64,000 nucleotides of DNA from positions 1 to 64,000 of the IMG/VR virus record IMGVR_UViG_3300025634_000002; one strand, 5' to 3'. This document shows, one piece after another, positions 47,616 through 55,684 of the stretch. The notes below the pieces were generated by a model that worked only from the letters and a program-made list of their open reading frames with translations, was not told the origin of the DNA and ran no database searches. Position 1 is the first letter of the stretch, and the number at the start of each line of letters is the position of its first letter. Both the position numbers and the translations under genes were made by a program. This stretch comes from a virus.

Positions 47616-48791
47616 ATGGACTTCCTGACTTACGGCTCGCATGACGAAAACACCATCGCCCAGATGACCGCCTGCATGGCCTTCGATGACGCTGCGGCCG
47701 GCGTTCTTTGCGCCGATGGCCATCTCGGTTACGCGCACCCCATCGGGGGTGTCGTCGGCTACACCGACCACATTTCGATCAGCGGCGTCGGCTTTGACAT
47801 CGCGTGCGGGAACATGGCCGTTCGCCTAGATGTGAAAGCCTCTGAGATTCGCCCGCGCATTGCCGAAATCATGCAGCAGATCGGCCAAGTCGTGAGCTTT
47901 GGCGTTGGTCGAACCAATGACGAGCGCGTCGAGCATTCGCTGTTCGACAGCGACCTGTGGAACGCGGCTGGCGTGCCGGAACTGAAAGCGATGGCGCACA
48001 CGCAACTCGGCACGGTCGGGAGCGGCAACCACTACGTGGACTTGTTCGAGGACGAGGACGGCTGGACGTGGATCGGCAATCATTTCGGCTCGCGCGGTCT
48101 CGGGCACAAGATCACGACCAAGTATCTGGCCGCAGCAGGGGCCAAGGACGGCATGCTGGTGCCTCCTGCGCTTGTGCCTGCCGACAGTGACCTTGGCCTA
48201 GGCTACATGGCTGGCGTCGAACTTGGTGGGCTCTACGCCTATGCGGGGCGCGAGTGGGTAATCGAGCGCGTCCGCAAGATCGTCGGCGGCGAAGTTACCG
48301 AGAGCGTCCACAACCACCACAACTGGTGCTGGCGCGAGACACACAACGGCGTTGACATGTGGGTGGTTCGCAAGGGTGCGACCCCCGCATTCCCGGGCCA
48401 GTATGGTTTCGTCGGCGGCTCGATGGGCGACGACGCAGCGATCCTTCGCGGCGTCGAGAGCGAGAAGTCGAAGGCCTCACTCTACTCGACCGTCCACGGC
48501 GCGGGCCGCATCATGTCGCGCACCGATGCACGCGGGCGTTTCGTCAAGAACCCCGAGACCGGCAAGAAGGAACGCCAGCCCGGAAAGGTTCGCCACGATG
48601 AATGGCAGAACTGGATCAGGGAAAAGGGCGTGACGCTGATTGGTGCTGATCTGGATGAGGCTCCGCAGGCCTACCGTCGCCTGCCTGAAGTCCTCGCGGC
48701 CCATGAAGGCACTATCGAGATCATGCACACACTCAGCCCGTTCGGCGTCATCATGGCCGGTGCTGATGTTTTCGATCCGTTCAAGGACTGA
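47616..48791 (+). CDS. rtcB: RtcB RNA ligase
   Basis: 391 residues, a usual length. Metal and active-site motifs: GVGFDIACG (D61, C64), GSGNHYVD (H139), NHFGSRG (H156), VHNHHNW (H234/235), RKGATPA, GGSMGDD and STVHGAGR with the guanylylated His294. RtcB joins 2',3'-cyclic phosphate or 3'-phosphate ends to 5'-OH ends with GTP and Mn. It lies directly after tRNAs and a Y-like RNA. Ribosome site AGGAGA. Confidence 0.92.
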   Translation: MDFLTYGSHDENTIAQMTACMAFDDAAAGVLCADGHLGYAHPIGGVVGYTDHISISGVGFDIACGNMAVRLDVKASEIRPRIAEIMQQIGQVVSFGVGRTNDERVEHSLFDSDLWNAAGVPELKAMAHTQLGTVGSGNHYVDLFEDEDGWTWIGNHFGSRGLGHKITTKYLAAAGAKDGMLVPPALVPADSDLGLGYMAGVELGGLYAYAGREWVIERVRKIVGGEVTESVHNHHNWCWRETHNGVDMWVVRKGATPAFPGQYGFVGGSMGDDAAILRGVESEKSKASLYSTVHGAGRIMSRTDARGRFVKNPETGKKERQPGKVRHDEWQNWIREKGVTLIGADLDEAPQAYRRLPEVLAAHEGTIEIMHTLSPFGVIMAGADVFDPFKD

Positions 48792-48801
48792 CCATGAAAG
48801 A

Positions 48802-48827
48802 GGCCGCGCTAGCTGAGCCGCGCGGCC
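48802..48827 (+). terminator. Hairpin after rtcB
   Basis: GGCCGCGC and GCGCGGCC make a perfect 8-bp stem with a 10-base loop 10 bases after the rtcB stop; no T run follows. A second imperfect hairpin (48948-48976) lies in the noncoding stretch before the convergent minus gene. I see no gene between 48828 and 49023. Confidence 0.55.
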
Positions 48828-49023
48828 TAGTGACTAACAGGGAGGAGAGAGACTCGAAGAAAGCGCCAACTGAGCGGCAGAAGTGAAGCCGGAATTGGCG
48901 AGATGATTGAGCGCTCGGCAGGCGAGGAACGCAAGCCCTGAAATGCGAAAGCCGCCACCCTTTCAGGCGACGGCTTCTGCGGTGAGCCACGAACAAGCGG
49001 ACTATCGCAGGTTCAGTGGCCGA

Positions 49024-49218
49024 TTACAACCACACCATGATCTCGATCCCGATGATCGCGACGCAACCCATGATGTAGGGCATGGCGCGCGTGAGGAGAG
49101 GATGGGGATCGGGCTCGCCCATTGTGCCTGCCGTAGCGAGCCATGAGGCCAGCGCTCCACCAATCAGGAGCACCGGCCCTATAGTCCAGCGGATGATTTG
49201 GACGAGCAAATCAGCCAT
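49024..49218 (-). CDS. Small two-span membrane protein
   Basis: 64 residues, MADLLVQIIRWTIGPVLLIGG, then a loop with GEPDPHP and a second span ending VWL. Overlaps the upstream 34-residue gene by 8 bases. Possible holin-like or antiholin role; unproven. Confidence 0.6.
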   Translation of the reverse strand: MADLLVQIIRWTIGPVLLIGGALASWLATAGTMGEPDPHPLLTRAMPYIMGCVAIIGIEIMVWL

Positions 49219-49315
49219 ATTTGGCCATCGCGATGAAGCCGAGGATCTGACCCCCGACAACGAGAAGGATGATCGCCCCCAAACCTATGAGAGCGACCTT
49301 AGCCCAAGTCGGCAT
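49211..49315 (-). CDS. 34-residue single-span membrane peptide
   Basis: MPTWAKVALIGLGAIILLVV then a short tail. GGAGG lies 8 bases before the ATG, the best evidence that it is real, and it overlaps the downstream membrane gene. Function unknown. Confidence 0.6.
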   Translation of the reverse strand: MPTWAKVALIGLGAIILLVVGGQILGFIAMAKYG

Positions 49316-49848
49316 TAGGAGACCTCCGCAATCTGGTATGGAGCACGACGCAACCTGCGCTTGATGTTGCTCACGTGACCCTGTGTAATTCCAAACCTCT
49401 TGGCAATCGCTCTCTGGGTCATCCGTCGAGTTTTGGCGAGCTCCCTAATTTCTTCCACGTCAGTCTCGGTCAAAGCGCTTGATGGATGACGATCGCCGCA
49501 CAAGCGCGTCCCATGCATGTCCTTGTCCATGTCGTTTTCTTTTCTGGTCTTCCACGACAGATGATTTGGATTCACGCAGCCGAGATGCCCGTGCCCGCAC
49601 GAGTGCGCAGATTCGTATTTTGAAGTTGGCGGCTCGCCATGCGCAAGGATGCACATCGCTCTATGTGCGGTCATTCTACGGTTTCCGAACCTGATCCGAC
49701 CATATCCGTCTGGAGCCGCTGAAAATGGCCAGATGATGCAGGTCTGGGTGGTCGTGCCAACTAAGCTTCTCAGAAACGGAAGAAGCATCCCGTAATGCGC
49801 GCCTTGGTTGCGCGTATGGTTTATTCCCGATAACGATTTGGCAGCCAT
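49315..49848 (-). CDS. HNH homing endonuclease with helix-turn-helix
   Basis: 177 residues. GRIRFGNRRMTAHRAMCIL, then HSCGHGHLGCVNPNHLSWKT is an HNH-3 type nuclease; the C-terminus TQRAIAKRFGITQGHVSNI is a helix-turn-helix. Clearly lower GC than its surroundings. Probably mobile. Confidence 0.85.
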   Translation of the reverse strand: MAAKSLSGINHTRNQGAHYGMLLPFLRSLVGTTTQTCIIWPFSAAPDGYGRIRFGNRRMTAHRAMCILAHGEPPTSKYESAHSCGHGHLGCVNPNHLSWKTRKENDMDKDMHGTRLCGDRHPSSALTETDVEEIRELAKTRRMTQRAIAKRFGITQGHVSNIKRRLRRAPYQIAEVS

Positions 49849-49917
49849 GCCATTCCACCTTTTGGCTGGTTAGAGGACGGGTTGAGCGCTGACACGCTCC
49901 CCGTCCCTCGAACATAC

Positions 49918-49952
49918 AAAAAGGCCGCTCCACATTCAAGCGGAGCGGCCTT
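49918..49952 (-). terminator. Terminator after the 49978-50361 gene
   Basis: On the minus strand AAGGCCGCTCC and GGAGCGGCCTTTTT form a 9-11-bp stem followed by a T run. It closes the 50.7-50.0 kb minus operon just before the HNH gene, so the HNH gene needs its own promoter. Confidence 0.85.
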
Positions 49953-49977
49953 GGTATTGAACTGCCGAGCAGCAGCG

Positions 49978-50361
49978 TCAGGCGGTCGGAGTCGGCGTTG
50001 CGGTCGTCGCGGTGGACGTGGCAGCCTGAAGGTTGCTCACCGTCGCGGCGAGTTCGGTAGAGATTGCGTCAATCGCTGCCTGGTTGCCGCTGGCGTTGGC
50101 CGCCGCAAGCTGGGTCTGGAGCGAAGCGATGTTAGCCGCCTCGGTATTGACAGTAGAAATCAGCGTGGTCGAGAGGTCACGAAGCTGGTCAGCTTCAGCC
50201 TGAACATCTGCGAGAGAGGCCATGATGGTCTGTTCCTTGTTGATGATGGTGGCCTGGCCGTCGAGCAGTTGAGCGAACTGCCGCTCTACGCCGTTGATGC
50301 CTTCCGCGAGTAGGCCGAGCACCTCGCGGTCGGTGTGGGTGATTTCGATGAAGATCGGCAT
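49978..50361 (-). CDS. Helical protein with Ala/Thr-rich end
   Basis: 127 residues. Residues 47-115 (MASLADVQAEADQLRDL, then ANIASLQTQLAAANASG) resemble a common short phage helical protein; residues 1-46 are an extra N-terminal segment (VERQFAQLLDGQ). An internal ATG start at residue 47 would give the common form. Function unknown. Confidence 0.6.
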   Translation of the reverse strand: MPIFIEITHTDREVLGLLAEGINGVERQFAQLLDGQATIINKEQTIMASLADVQAEADQLRDLSTTLISTVNTEAANIASLQTQLAAANASGNQAAIDAISTELAATVSNLQAATSTATTATPTPTA

Positions 50362-50398
50362 GGGGCGTGCCTAGCACTTTCTTGGCGACGGTTCCATG

Positions 50399-50557
50399 TC
50401 AGAGGACACGAACCAACACTAGAATGATGATGATCAGGAGCACGACGCCCAAAATCCCAGATGGATATGGACCGTAGCTATGCAGCCCGAATGATGGCCA
50501 AGCCCCAATCAAAAGGGCGATGACGACGATCACGAGGATGATACCGAGCAGGCTCAT
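50399..50557 (-). CDS. DUF3309 family small membrane protein
   Basis: 52 residues: MSLLGIILVIVVIALLIG, WPSFGLHSYGPYPSG, then a second hydrophobic span. This is the DUF3309 pattern, common in alphaproteobacteria and some of their phages. Membrane protein of unknown role. Confidence 0.75.
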   Translation of the reverse strand: MSLLGIILVIVVIALLIGAWPSFGLHSYGPYPSGILGVVLLIIIILVLVRVL

Positions 50558-50694
50558 GCGATCACCGCGGCAACAATGAGGATCACGCCACCGACGATCT
50601 TGAGGATGCTGCCGGCAGTAAGAGCGGGGAGCGAGTCGATGCCCGTGCCTACTGCCCAAATGCCGGCGCCTAGGAAAGCGTAGTTGAGGTGCAT
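50554..50694 (-). CDS. 46-residue membrane protein
   Basis: MHLNYAFLGAGIWAVGTGI, then a second span with KIVGGVILIVAAVIA. GGAGG lies 6 bases before the ATG at 50694. Overlaps the DUF3309 gene by ATGA. The longer frame upstream enters the tRNA and is rejected. Confidence 0.6.
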   Translation of the reverse strand: MHLNYAFLGAGIWAVGTGIDSLPALTAGSILKIVGGVILIVAAVIA

Positions 50695-50756
50695 GGTCGA
50701 CCTCCGAGCGGACTGAGCCGCTTGACGACAACGCGGCCCTCGTCTAGTTGGTTGCT

Positions 50757-50833
<77 letters not shown>

Positions 50834-50891
50834 ACTTTGAGCTAACCACGTTCCCCAGCCCTAGACCGGCAGGAACGCAGTGGAGAGGGCC

Positions 50892-51866
50892 ATGAAGCAG
50901 ATCATCAAGATCAAGTTCGGTTCGCACCTTTACGGCACTTCGACGCCGGCAAGTGACGTTGACTTCAAGTCCGTCTTTATCCCCGACGCGCGGTCAATTC
51001 TTCTACAGCGAACCAAGGGCTCGATCAACGATCAGCGCCCCAAGGCAGAGTTCGAGAAGAACACCGCTGGCGAGATCGAGGAGGAGCGCTTCAGCCTACA
51101 GAGATTCCTTGGCCTAGCAGCCGAGGGGCAGACGGTCGCACTCGACATGCTCTTTGCGCCGTCATGGTCCTTTGTCGCGGAGCCATCGCCGGTCTGGTAC
51201 GAAATCCTCGATAACCGTCACCGGCTGGTCAGCCGCAGGTCTAAGGCGTTCATCGGCTACGCCATGAAGCAGGCGTCAAAATATGGCGTCAAGGGATCCC
51301 GCGTGGCCGCGTCCAGGAATGCTCTGAACATCCTCGCCAGGGGCATGGCTGAGCACGGGACGGTCGCCAAGTTGGAAGTGATGGCCGAGATCATCAAGCC
51401 CGTTGCAGAGACCGACGAGCACATGGCTATCGTGCCGATCACGATGCCAAACGGCGGCGTTGTCGATCATTGGGAGGTGTGCGGCCGGAAGATGCCTTAC
51501 TCGAGCAGCATCAAGAACGCGCACGGGATCATGCAGCGGCTTGTGGAAGAATACGGGCATCGCGCGCTTCAGGCCGAGAGCAACCAAGGCGTGGACTGGA
51601 AGGCCCTATCCCATGCGGTGCGCGTCGGCCATCAGGCCATCGAACTGCTCAACACCGGATTTGTGACCTTCCCGCTTCCGAACGCAGCGCATATCGTCGC
51701 CATCAAGAAAGGCCAGTTGGACTACAAGATCGTCGTAGAGGAAATCGAGACCGTGATGAACGGCGTTCTGGACGCGGCCGACAAGTCGCCGCTGCCTGAT
51801 GAACCGGACATGGTGTGGATCGATGATTTCGTGTTCGAGATGCACCGTCGAGAGGTCGTCGGATGA
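50892..51866 (+). CDS. Predicted nucleotidyltransferase (DNA polymerase beta superfamily)
   Basis: 324 residues. FGSHLYGTSTPASDVDFKSVF holds the GSxxYG...SDxD signature (metal-binding D-V-D) of minimal nucleotidyltransferases of large phages and bacteria; the C-terminal helical part (ALSHAVRVGHQAIELLNTG) is usual for the family. Substrate unknown. I chose ATG 50892 over GTG 50880 because GGAGAGG lies just before it. It follows the initiator tRNA by 59 bases, so a tRNA-directed role is possible. Confidence 0.8.
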   Translation: MKQIIKIKFGSHLYGTSTPASDVDFKSVFIPDARSILLQRTKGSINDQRPKAEFEKNTAGEIEEERFSLQRFLGLAAEGQTVALDMLFAPSWSFVAEPSPVWYEILDNRHRLVSRRSKAFIGYAMKQASKYGVKGSRVAASRNALNILARGMAEHGTVAKLEVMAEIIKPVAETDEHMAIVPITMPNGGVVDHWEVCGRKMPYSSSIKNAHGIMQRLVEEYGHRALQAESNQGVDWKALSHAVRVGHQAIELLNTGFVTFPLPNAAHIVAIKKGQLDYKIVVEEIETVMNGVLDAADKSPLPDEPDMVWIDDFVFEMHRREVVG

Positions 51867-52078
51867 TGCACTTTGTCGGCTTCAAAGACCCGCGCTACGC
51901 CAAGGATGAACGCTATTGGCGAGCGGCCCAGATTTTCGGTGAGCCCGATTTCATCCACCGGAACTGGGATGTGCGCGCCAAGCAAGAGGTCGTGCCGGGA
52001 GACGTAGCCGTCTTTGCGGCAGGCACCGAACGCGATGAGCCTTGGGCGAATGCCTTCGACGACAGTGCCCATCTCTAG
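51863..52078 (+). CDS. Small conserved phage protein
   Basis: 71 residues. HFVGFKDPRYAKDERYWRA, FGEPDFIHRNWD and AVFAAGTERDEP occur together in small phage proteins of unknown role. ATGATG start overlaps the nucleotidyltransferase stop. Confidence 0.65.
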   Translation: MMHFVGFKDPRYAKDERYWRAAQIFGEPDFIHRNWDVRAKQEVVPGDVAVFAAGTERDEPWANAFDDSAHL

Positions 52079-52081
52079 ACC

Positions 52082-52214
52082 CGAACTTAGCTCATCAGGT
52101 TAGAGCGCTCGACACAACACTGAGGAAGTGGGTAAGGTTCAACCGCTGGCCGCCGAGTGGAAGCAAGGCATCGTCCTAGACGGTTATTCCGGCAGGCCCG
52201 GGCGGCCAGCACAA
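52082..52214 (+). ncRNA. Putative structured RNA with tRNA D-arm-like element
   Basis: TAGCTCATCAGGTTAGAGC (52088-52106) is a perfect tRNA D-arm, but no acceptor stem or normal anticodon and T-arm follow. AGTGG/CCGCT encloses GTAAGGTTCAA. A perfect 10-bp helix joins GCTGGCCGCC (52145-52154) to GGCGGCCAGC (52201-52210). It ends in a strong terminator. Could be a tRNA remnant or a tRNA mimic. Confidence 0.4.
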
Positions 52215-52243
52215 GACCCCGGGCCATAGATGGCCACGGGGTC
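52215..52243 (+). terminator. Terminator of the nucleotidyltransferase / RNA unit
   Basis: GACCCCG..GGCCA and TGGCC..CGGGGTC form a 12-bp stem with one bulge and a TAGA loop, then TAAGCTTT. Separates the plus unit from the convergent lysis region. Confidence 0.7.
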
Positions 52244-52264
52244 TAAGCTTTCGCAGAAGCAGTG

Positions 52265-52405
52265 TCAGTCGCCGCGCTGGGCGCTCTGAGATGGCGTGCG
52301 ACCTGGAGCGGGGTTCGGCGCCGGATTTGGCTGCTTGGTCTGGTTCGGGTTCGGATTGGGAGTCGGCTGGGCCGGCTTCGGGTCCGGGCGAGTGTTGGCG
52401 TTCAT
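52265..52405 (-). CDS. Proline/asparagine-rich small protein
   Basis: 46 residues of low complexity (RPDPKPAQPTPNPNPNQ). A similar short Pro-rich ORF is often kept in phages after lysis genes, but composition alone is weak evidence. The ATG has GGAT upstream. Confidence 0.4.
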   Translation of the reverse strand: MNANTRPDPKPAQPTPNPNPNQTKQPNPAPNPAPGRTPSQSAQRGD

Positions 52406-52460
52406 GGTGGAGATCCTAAAGTTGGGGGTCTGGAAGAAACGCCATGCCCCTAGCTTTGGT

Positions 52461-52961
52461 TCACGCTGGCGGTTGCTTCGCCAATAGCGCAATGACGCCG
52501 ACCACGAGTGCACCCCCTCCAACAACGGCCGCGATGACGGAAAAGATCAGCGCCCGGCTATCGCTGTGACCAACGGTCTGCCCGTCGCGAAGTGTCACGC
52601 GGTCCTTTAGATCCCCGATCTTGTCGTCGGTCGTCTTGGTAAGGGTTTCAATGGTGGCGAGGACGCCGTCGATCTGCTTGACGAAGTTGCTCTCGATCTT
52701 GTCGCTGCCCTCTTTCTGCGTCTTTAGCGCGGCATCGAGGGCGACCTTGTTGCCATCGAACTTAGAGTCGAGAAGCTCCCGAAGCGCCTTGAAATCGGCA
52801 GCAGTCAATTCCTTGAGCGCGGCGACCTCACCATGCACGTCTCGAGTCGTAGGAGCCTTGTCCGCGAATGCCTGCAGCAGCCGAACCGCTTCCTGCATGC
52901 CATCGAGGCGCTGGCTGAGCGTTTCTACAGTCGGAGTTTTAGATGCTGCTGACTCAGTCAT
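52461..52961 (-). CDS. Coiled-coil protein with C-terminal membrane anchor
   Basis: 166 residues. Long heptad region (ETLSQRLDGMQEAVRLLQ, IETLTKTTDDKIGDLKD) and a C-terminal hydrophobic span (FSVIAAVVGGGALVVGV). Tail-anchored coiled coils like this occur in lysis regions; role may be holin or superinfection related, unproven. Confidence 0.65.
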   Translation of the reverse strand: MTESAASKTPTVETLSQRLDGMQEAVRLLQAFADKAPTTRDVHGEVAALKELTAADFKALRELLDSKFDGNKVALDAALKTQKEGSDKIESNFVKQIDGVLATIETLTKTTDDKIGDLKDRVTLRDGQTVGHSDSRALIFSVIAAVVGGGALVVGVIALLAKQPPA

Positions 52962-52962
52962 C

Positions 52963-53193
52963 TTAGTTTCCCATCAACGCGGCAAAGACCTGAAAGATGG
53001 TTCCGATCGAAAAGAGTAGCACCCCAGAGCAACCAATCAAATCGCGCCGGTCGCCCTCGTTTGCCTCAGCCGCGGTGAGCGCGCGGTAGAGCTTGGGTAG
53101 CGGCGGGAGCGCCATGGGAAGCCCATACCGGGCCATCGTCAGGATGCCGAGATAGTCACCCACTAGTCCGGAGATTTGAAGGACGTGACCCAT
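52963..53193 (-). CDS. Small membrane protein, lysis region
   Basis: 76 residues, MGHVLQISGLVGDYLGILTM, a central PLPKLYR helix and C-terminal span LLFSIGTIFQVFAAL. ATG at 53193 chosen since the longer frame overlaps the upstream gene and lacks a ribosome site. Confidence 0.6.
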   Translation of the reverse strand: MGHVLQISGLVGDYLGILTMARYGLPMALPPLPKLYRALTAAEANEGDRRDLIGCSGVLLFSIGTIFQVFAALMGN

Positions 53194-53216
53194 CGCTACC
53201 CCGTTGCGGCGGCTGT

Positions 53217-53600
53217 TTAGCGTCCCAGGCCCTTGCCGAGCCATGCCCAGAAGCCGGCGCCGATGATCGCCATAGCGATGCCGAGAACGGCGACCAGAAC
53301 GATTCCGCCGACACGACGAGAGGCACCGTCCCAGTTGAGCCGCAGGCGCCGCAGGAAGCGGAAGTCCTCGCGCGATGCATCGACGTGATCGGGACCGTCA
53401 AGCCGCAAGCCGGCGTCGCCGAGTTCTTCTCTCAGTACCGTGCGCAATTGCTCCACCTGTTCGCTGGAAAAACTCGAGCCGCTGGCGACGAGCGCCGTCA
53501 GCGACTTGGCGTGATCCCGAACGTCCCGCTCGATCACGGTGAGACGTTCTTCGACGGTGCTGCGCCGATGTTGTTCGTCGGGTGACGCGCCGCCGGTCAT
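53217..53600 (-). CDS. Coiled-coil protein with membrane span, lysis region
   Basis: 127 residues. Helical N-terminal part (TVEERLTVIERDVRDHAKSL) and a C-terminal span (VGGIVLVAVLGIAMAIIG). Structure is like phage accessory lysis or holin-associated proteins. ATGA overlap upstream. Confidence 0.6.
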   Translation of the reverse strand: MTGGASPDEQHRRSTVEERLTVIERDVRDHAKSLTALVASGSSFSSEQVEQLRTVLREELGDAGLRLDGPDHVDASREDFRFLRRLRLNWDGASRRVGGIVLVAVLGIAMAIIGAGFWAWLGKGLGR

Positions 53601-53770
53601 TTCTTGACGCTCCGTAATTCAGCGATGCCCCAATCGGACCATCCGGACGGGGCCTTGGTGAAGAAATCCGTGTCATAGGCGAGGTAGGCAAAGAGCAGAA
53701 CCAGTGCGATCAGCCACAGGCCGAGAGTTCGTTTCGTTGCGCTCCATAGGGCGTGGAACATCAGGGTCAT
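53597..53770 (-). CDS. 57-residue single-span membrane protein
   Basis: Basic start (MFHALWSATKRTLGLW), one span (IALVLLFAYLAY) and a periplasmic tail with SGWSDWGIAELRS. ATGA overlaps on both sides. Could be a small holin or regulator. Confidence 0.6.
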   Translation of the reverse strand: MTLMFHALWSATKRTLGLWLIALVLLFAYLAYDTDFFTKAPSGWSDWGIAELRSVKK

Positions 53771-54123
53771 TGTGACGCCTTTAGCTGGCTGAACTTGGTC
53801 GCGGTATCGGTGAAGAACCCGACCATCGTGATCGCGATCAGGCCAGCGATAAAACCCGCCGTGGTGTCCTTTGCGTCAGGGTCGACGTGGATCAGGTCCA
53901 GCCCTCCACCGACGACCGTAAGCGCGAAGCCATGCAGGAACAGCGAGACCAACGAGCCGATGACAATCGAGGTTCCGATGTCGATCCCGAGCACGGTCAA
54001 TGCCGGGCCAGCAATCGGCCAGGATGAGATCGCCTTGCGGAGCGCGACCAAGCCTCGCACTAGACCCCCAAGGGCCCCAGCTACAAGGAGCGCGACGGCG
54101 TCTGGTCCGAAGGAGGTGATCAT
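53767..54123 (-). CDS. Multi-span membrane protein, holin candidate
   Basis: 118 residues with about three spans (VALLVAGALGGLVRGLV, LGIDIGTSIVIGSLVSLF, TAGFIAGLIAITMVGFF). It lies directly after the spanin-like pair, so it is the best holin candidate, but no specific holin family was recognised. Confidence 0.6.
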   Translation of the reverse strand: MITSFGPDAVALLVAGALGGLVRGLVALRKAISSWPIAGPALTVLGIDIGTSIVIGSLVSLFLHGFALTVVGGGLDLIHVDPDAKDTTAGFIAGLIAITMVGFFTDTATKFSQLKASQ

Positions 54124-54359
54124 GGCGCCTTGTCACACAAAGTGTGCCAGACGCGGTTCGCGGCCCGAACTTGGGTCTGTGTCTCCGGGGTATCGTTCTT
54201 CGAGTAGTGGATGATCTGGAACGCCGAACATGACGTGTCCAGAAATCTAGTCGCGCTGATCGGGGTCGCGCACGCTGCCACCGGCATAAGGGTCAGGAGC
54301 AGCCCTAGCAGCTTCAGCAGCCGCGATGCGCTTGGCCTGTTCAGCGTTAGCTTCGGCAT
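54120..54359 (-). CDS. Rz1-like outer-membrane spanin candidate (lipoprotein)
   Basis: 79 residues. Signal LLKLLGLLLTLMPVAAC ends in lipobox VAAC. The tail has SAFQIIHYSKNDTPETQTQ and NRVWHTLC, the DT-x-ET/N-x-x-W-x-x-LC pattern frequent in small phage lysis lipoproteins. It overlaps the 54247-54462 gene by 113 bases in another frame, as Rz1 does with Rz. Confidence 0.65.
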   Translation of the reverse strand: MPKLTLNRPSASRLLKLLGLLLTLMPVAACATPISATRFLDTSCSAFQIIHYSKNDTPETQTQVRAANRVWHTLCDKAP

Positions 54360-54462
54360 CGGCGGCCGCCTTTCCTTCTTGGTACCAGGTCTGCTGCTCG
54401 AGATACGCCATCACCGCGAGGATCAGCTTGACCAGAGCGATGGAGAACTGGATGTTCCCCAT
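54247..54462 (-). CDS. Rz-like inner-membrane spanin candidate
   Basis: 71 residues: an N-terminal hydrophobic helix (IALVKLILAVMAYLEQQ) and a helical Ala/Glu-rich tail (AAADAEANAEQAKRIAAAEA). Short for an Rz, but topology and overlap with the lipoprotein gene fit an i-spanin. Confidence 0.5.
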   Translation of the reverse strand: MGNIQFSIALVKLILAVMAYLEQQTWYQEGKAAADAEANAEQAKRIAAAEAARAAPDPYAGGSVRDPDQRD

Positions 54463-55079
54463 CAGGCGACGGGCGCGGCCGGAACAGCTGCGACAATCGT
54501 GGAGGCAGCCGCCGTCGGTGCCGGAGTGCCGGCATTTGCCGCACCGACCGCGCCGGTGGTGATCTGCGTGGAGGTCGAACTGCCTGCGACCTGGGCATTA
54601 TCCGGGAGCAGGTCACCGATGCGCGCGATGATCTTCTGCGCGATCATGGCCTCGCCGCCGAGCCACGTGATCAGCCATGCCGGTCCGTGATCGACGACAT
54701 ACTGCACGGCCTGAGCGACAACAGAATTGCCGACGCTGACGGTCCAGATTTTGTCCTTGGTCGCCCCAGCAACGGAAGCGATCGCCCAATCGACGGCCTT
54801 CTCGAGCAGCTGTTCGGCCTGCGCGGTGATCCCGGCCGTCACGTAAGTGCGGATGCCGGCGGGCAGGTTGCGGAGCGCGAAGGCGACAACGCCCGCCACG
54901 ATGGCGTAGAGCGCGTCCTGGATCAGCGGGGCGACCTGCGTCACCCAGTCACCTACCGGAACGGCGACCGTGTCGGGGGGGATCGACGAACTCGCGATGA
55001 CGAACTGCGCCAGCGACGGGGCGGTGAAAAGAGCGAGGATGGACACGGCGGCAACGATGCGGGCGAGAGCGCGGATCAT
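54462..55079 (-). CDS. Exported protein with signal peptide, lysis region
   Basis: 205 residues. Signal peptide MIRALARIVAAVSILAL, cleavage near SLA-Q. The mature part is helical with a possible membrane segment (LYAIVAGVVAFALRNL) and an Ala/Thr-rich end. ATG at 55079 with AAAGG. Function unknown. Confidence 0.6.
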   Translation of the reverse strand: MIRALARIVAAVSILALFTAPSLAQFVIASSSIPPDTVAVPVGDWVTQVAPLIQDALYAIVAGVVAFALRNLPAGIRTYVTAGITAQAEQLLEKAVDWAIASVAGATKDKIWTVSVGNSVVAQAVQYVVDHGPAWLITWLGGEAMIAQKIIARIGDLLPDNAQVAGSSTSTQITTGAVGAANAGTPAPTAAASTIVAAVPAAPVA

Positions 55080-55163
55080 GGGCGACCTTTCTTTCGGTTC
55101 AAAGACTAGCGGCACGGTATGCCCCGAAGGACATTCGTGCAATCGGTGAGGAACAGGATTTTA

Positions 55164-55352
55164 CTAGAAGATGATGAGCAGAACTCCGCCCAAGGCGACA
55201 GCAATGCTGGCGATGAGCGACATGATAGCTGAAGCGTCCCACGGGATGTCGTTGGACCACGGGTAAAGGGCTGCTTTGATGGCCCACACGATGCCGAAGA
55301 CGATCATGAGCCCGGCGAGGACGAGCTTTGCCCAGAACGCAACGGGGTCCAT
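55164..55352 (-). CDS. Two-span membrane protein
   Basis: 62 residues: FWAKLVLAGLMIVFGIVWAI, PWSNDIPWD, then a second span. ATG overlaps the upstream stop (TGATG). Holin-like topology; unproven. Confidence 0.6.
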   Translation of the reverse strand: MDPVAFWAKLVLAGLMIVFGIVWAIKAALYPWSNDIPWDASAIMSLIASIAVALGGVLLIIF

Positions 55353-55684
55353 CAGATCACCTGCCCGTTTGTGATGATGCCATGCCAATGGCCGGACGCA
55401 CTCGCATCGATACTCGGCGTCACGCTCAAAGTCGAAAAGTCATCGCCGTCGACTGTCCAAGGAAACATTTGCTTAGCTGGAACGATGTCCCCATGCGAGT
55501 CCGGGTGCAGCTGGGCAAGCGCCTCAAACTGATCGCTGTGCTTGAGTGGCCGCGTCGTCACGGCCAGCCGCGTCTGCCGGCAGTGCGGGCAAAGAAAGGT
55601 GAAGCCAGCCCGTGATTTCTTGTCGTAGTAAAGCGGGCGGTCATAGGCTTCAAACCATCTTGGGTCCAGATCGATGAGGCGCAT
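55352..55684 (-). CDS. DUF6527-like zinc-binding protein, copy 2
   Basis: 110 residues, about 70 % alike by eye to the product at 28477-28827 (shared LDPRWF, AGFTFLCPHC, HPDSHGDIVPAKQMF, SGHWHG). The CPHC and H-x-H could bind zinc. It lies between the endolysin and membrane genes. Confidence 0.7.
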   Translation of the reverse strand: MRLIDLDPRWFEAYDRPLYYDKKSRAGFTFLCPHCRQTRLAVTTRPLKHSDQFEALAQLHPDSHGDIVPAKQMFPWTVDGDDFSTLSVTPSIDASASGHWHGIITNGQVI

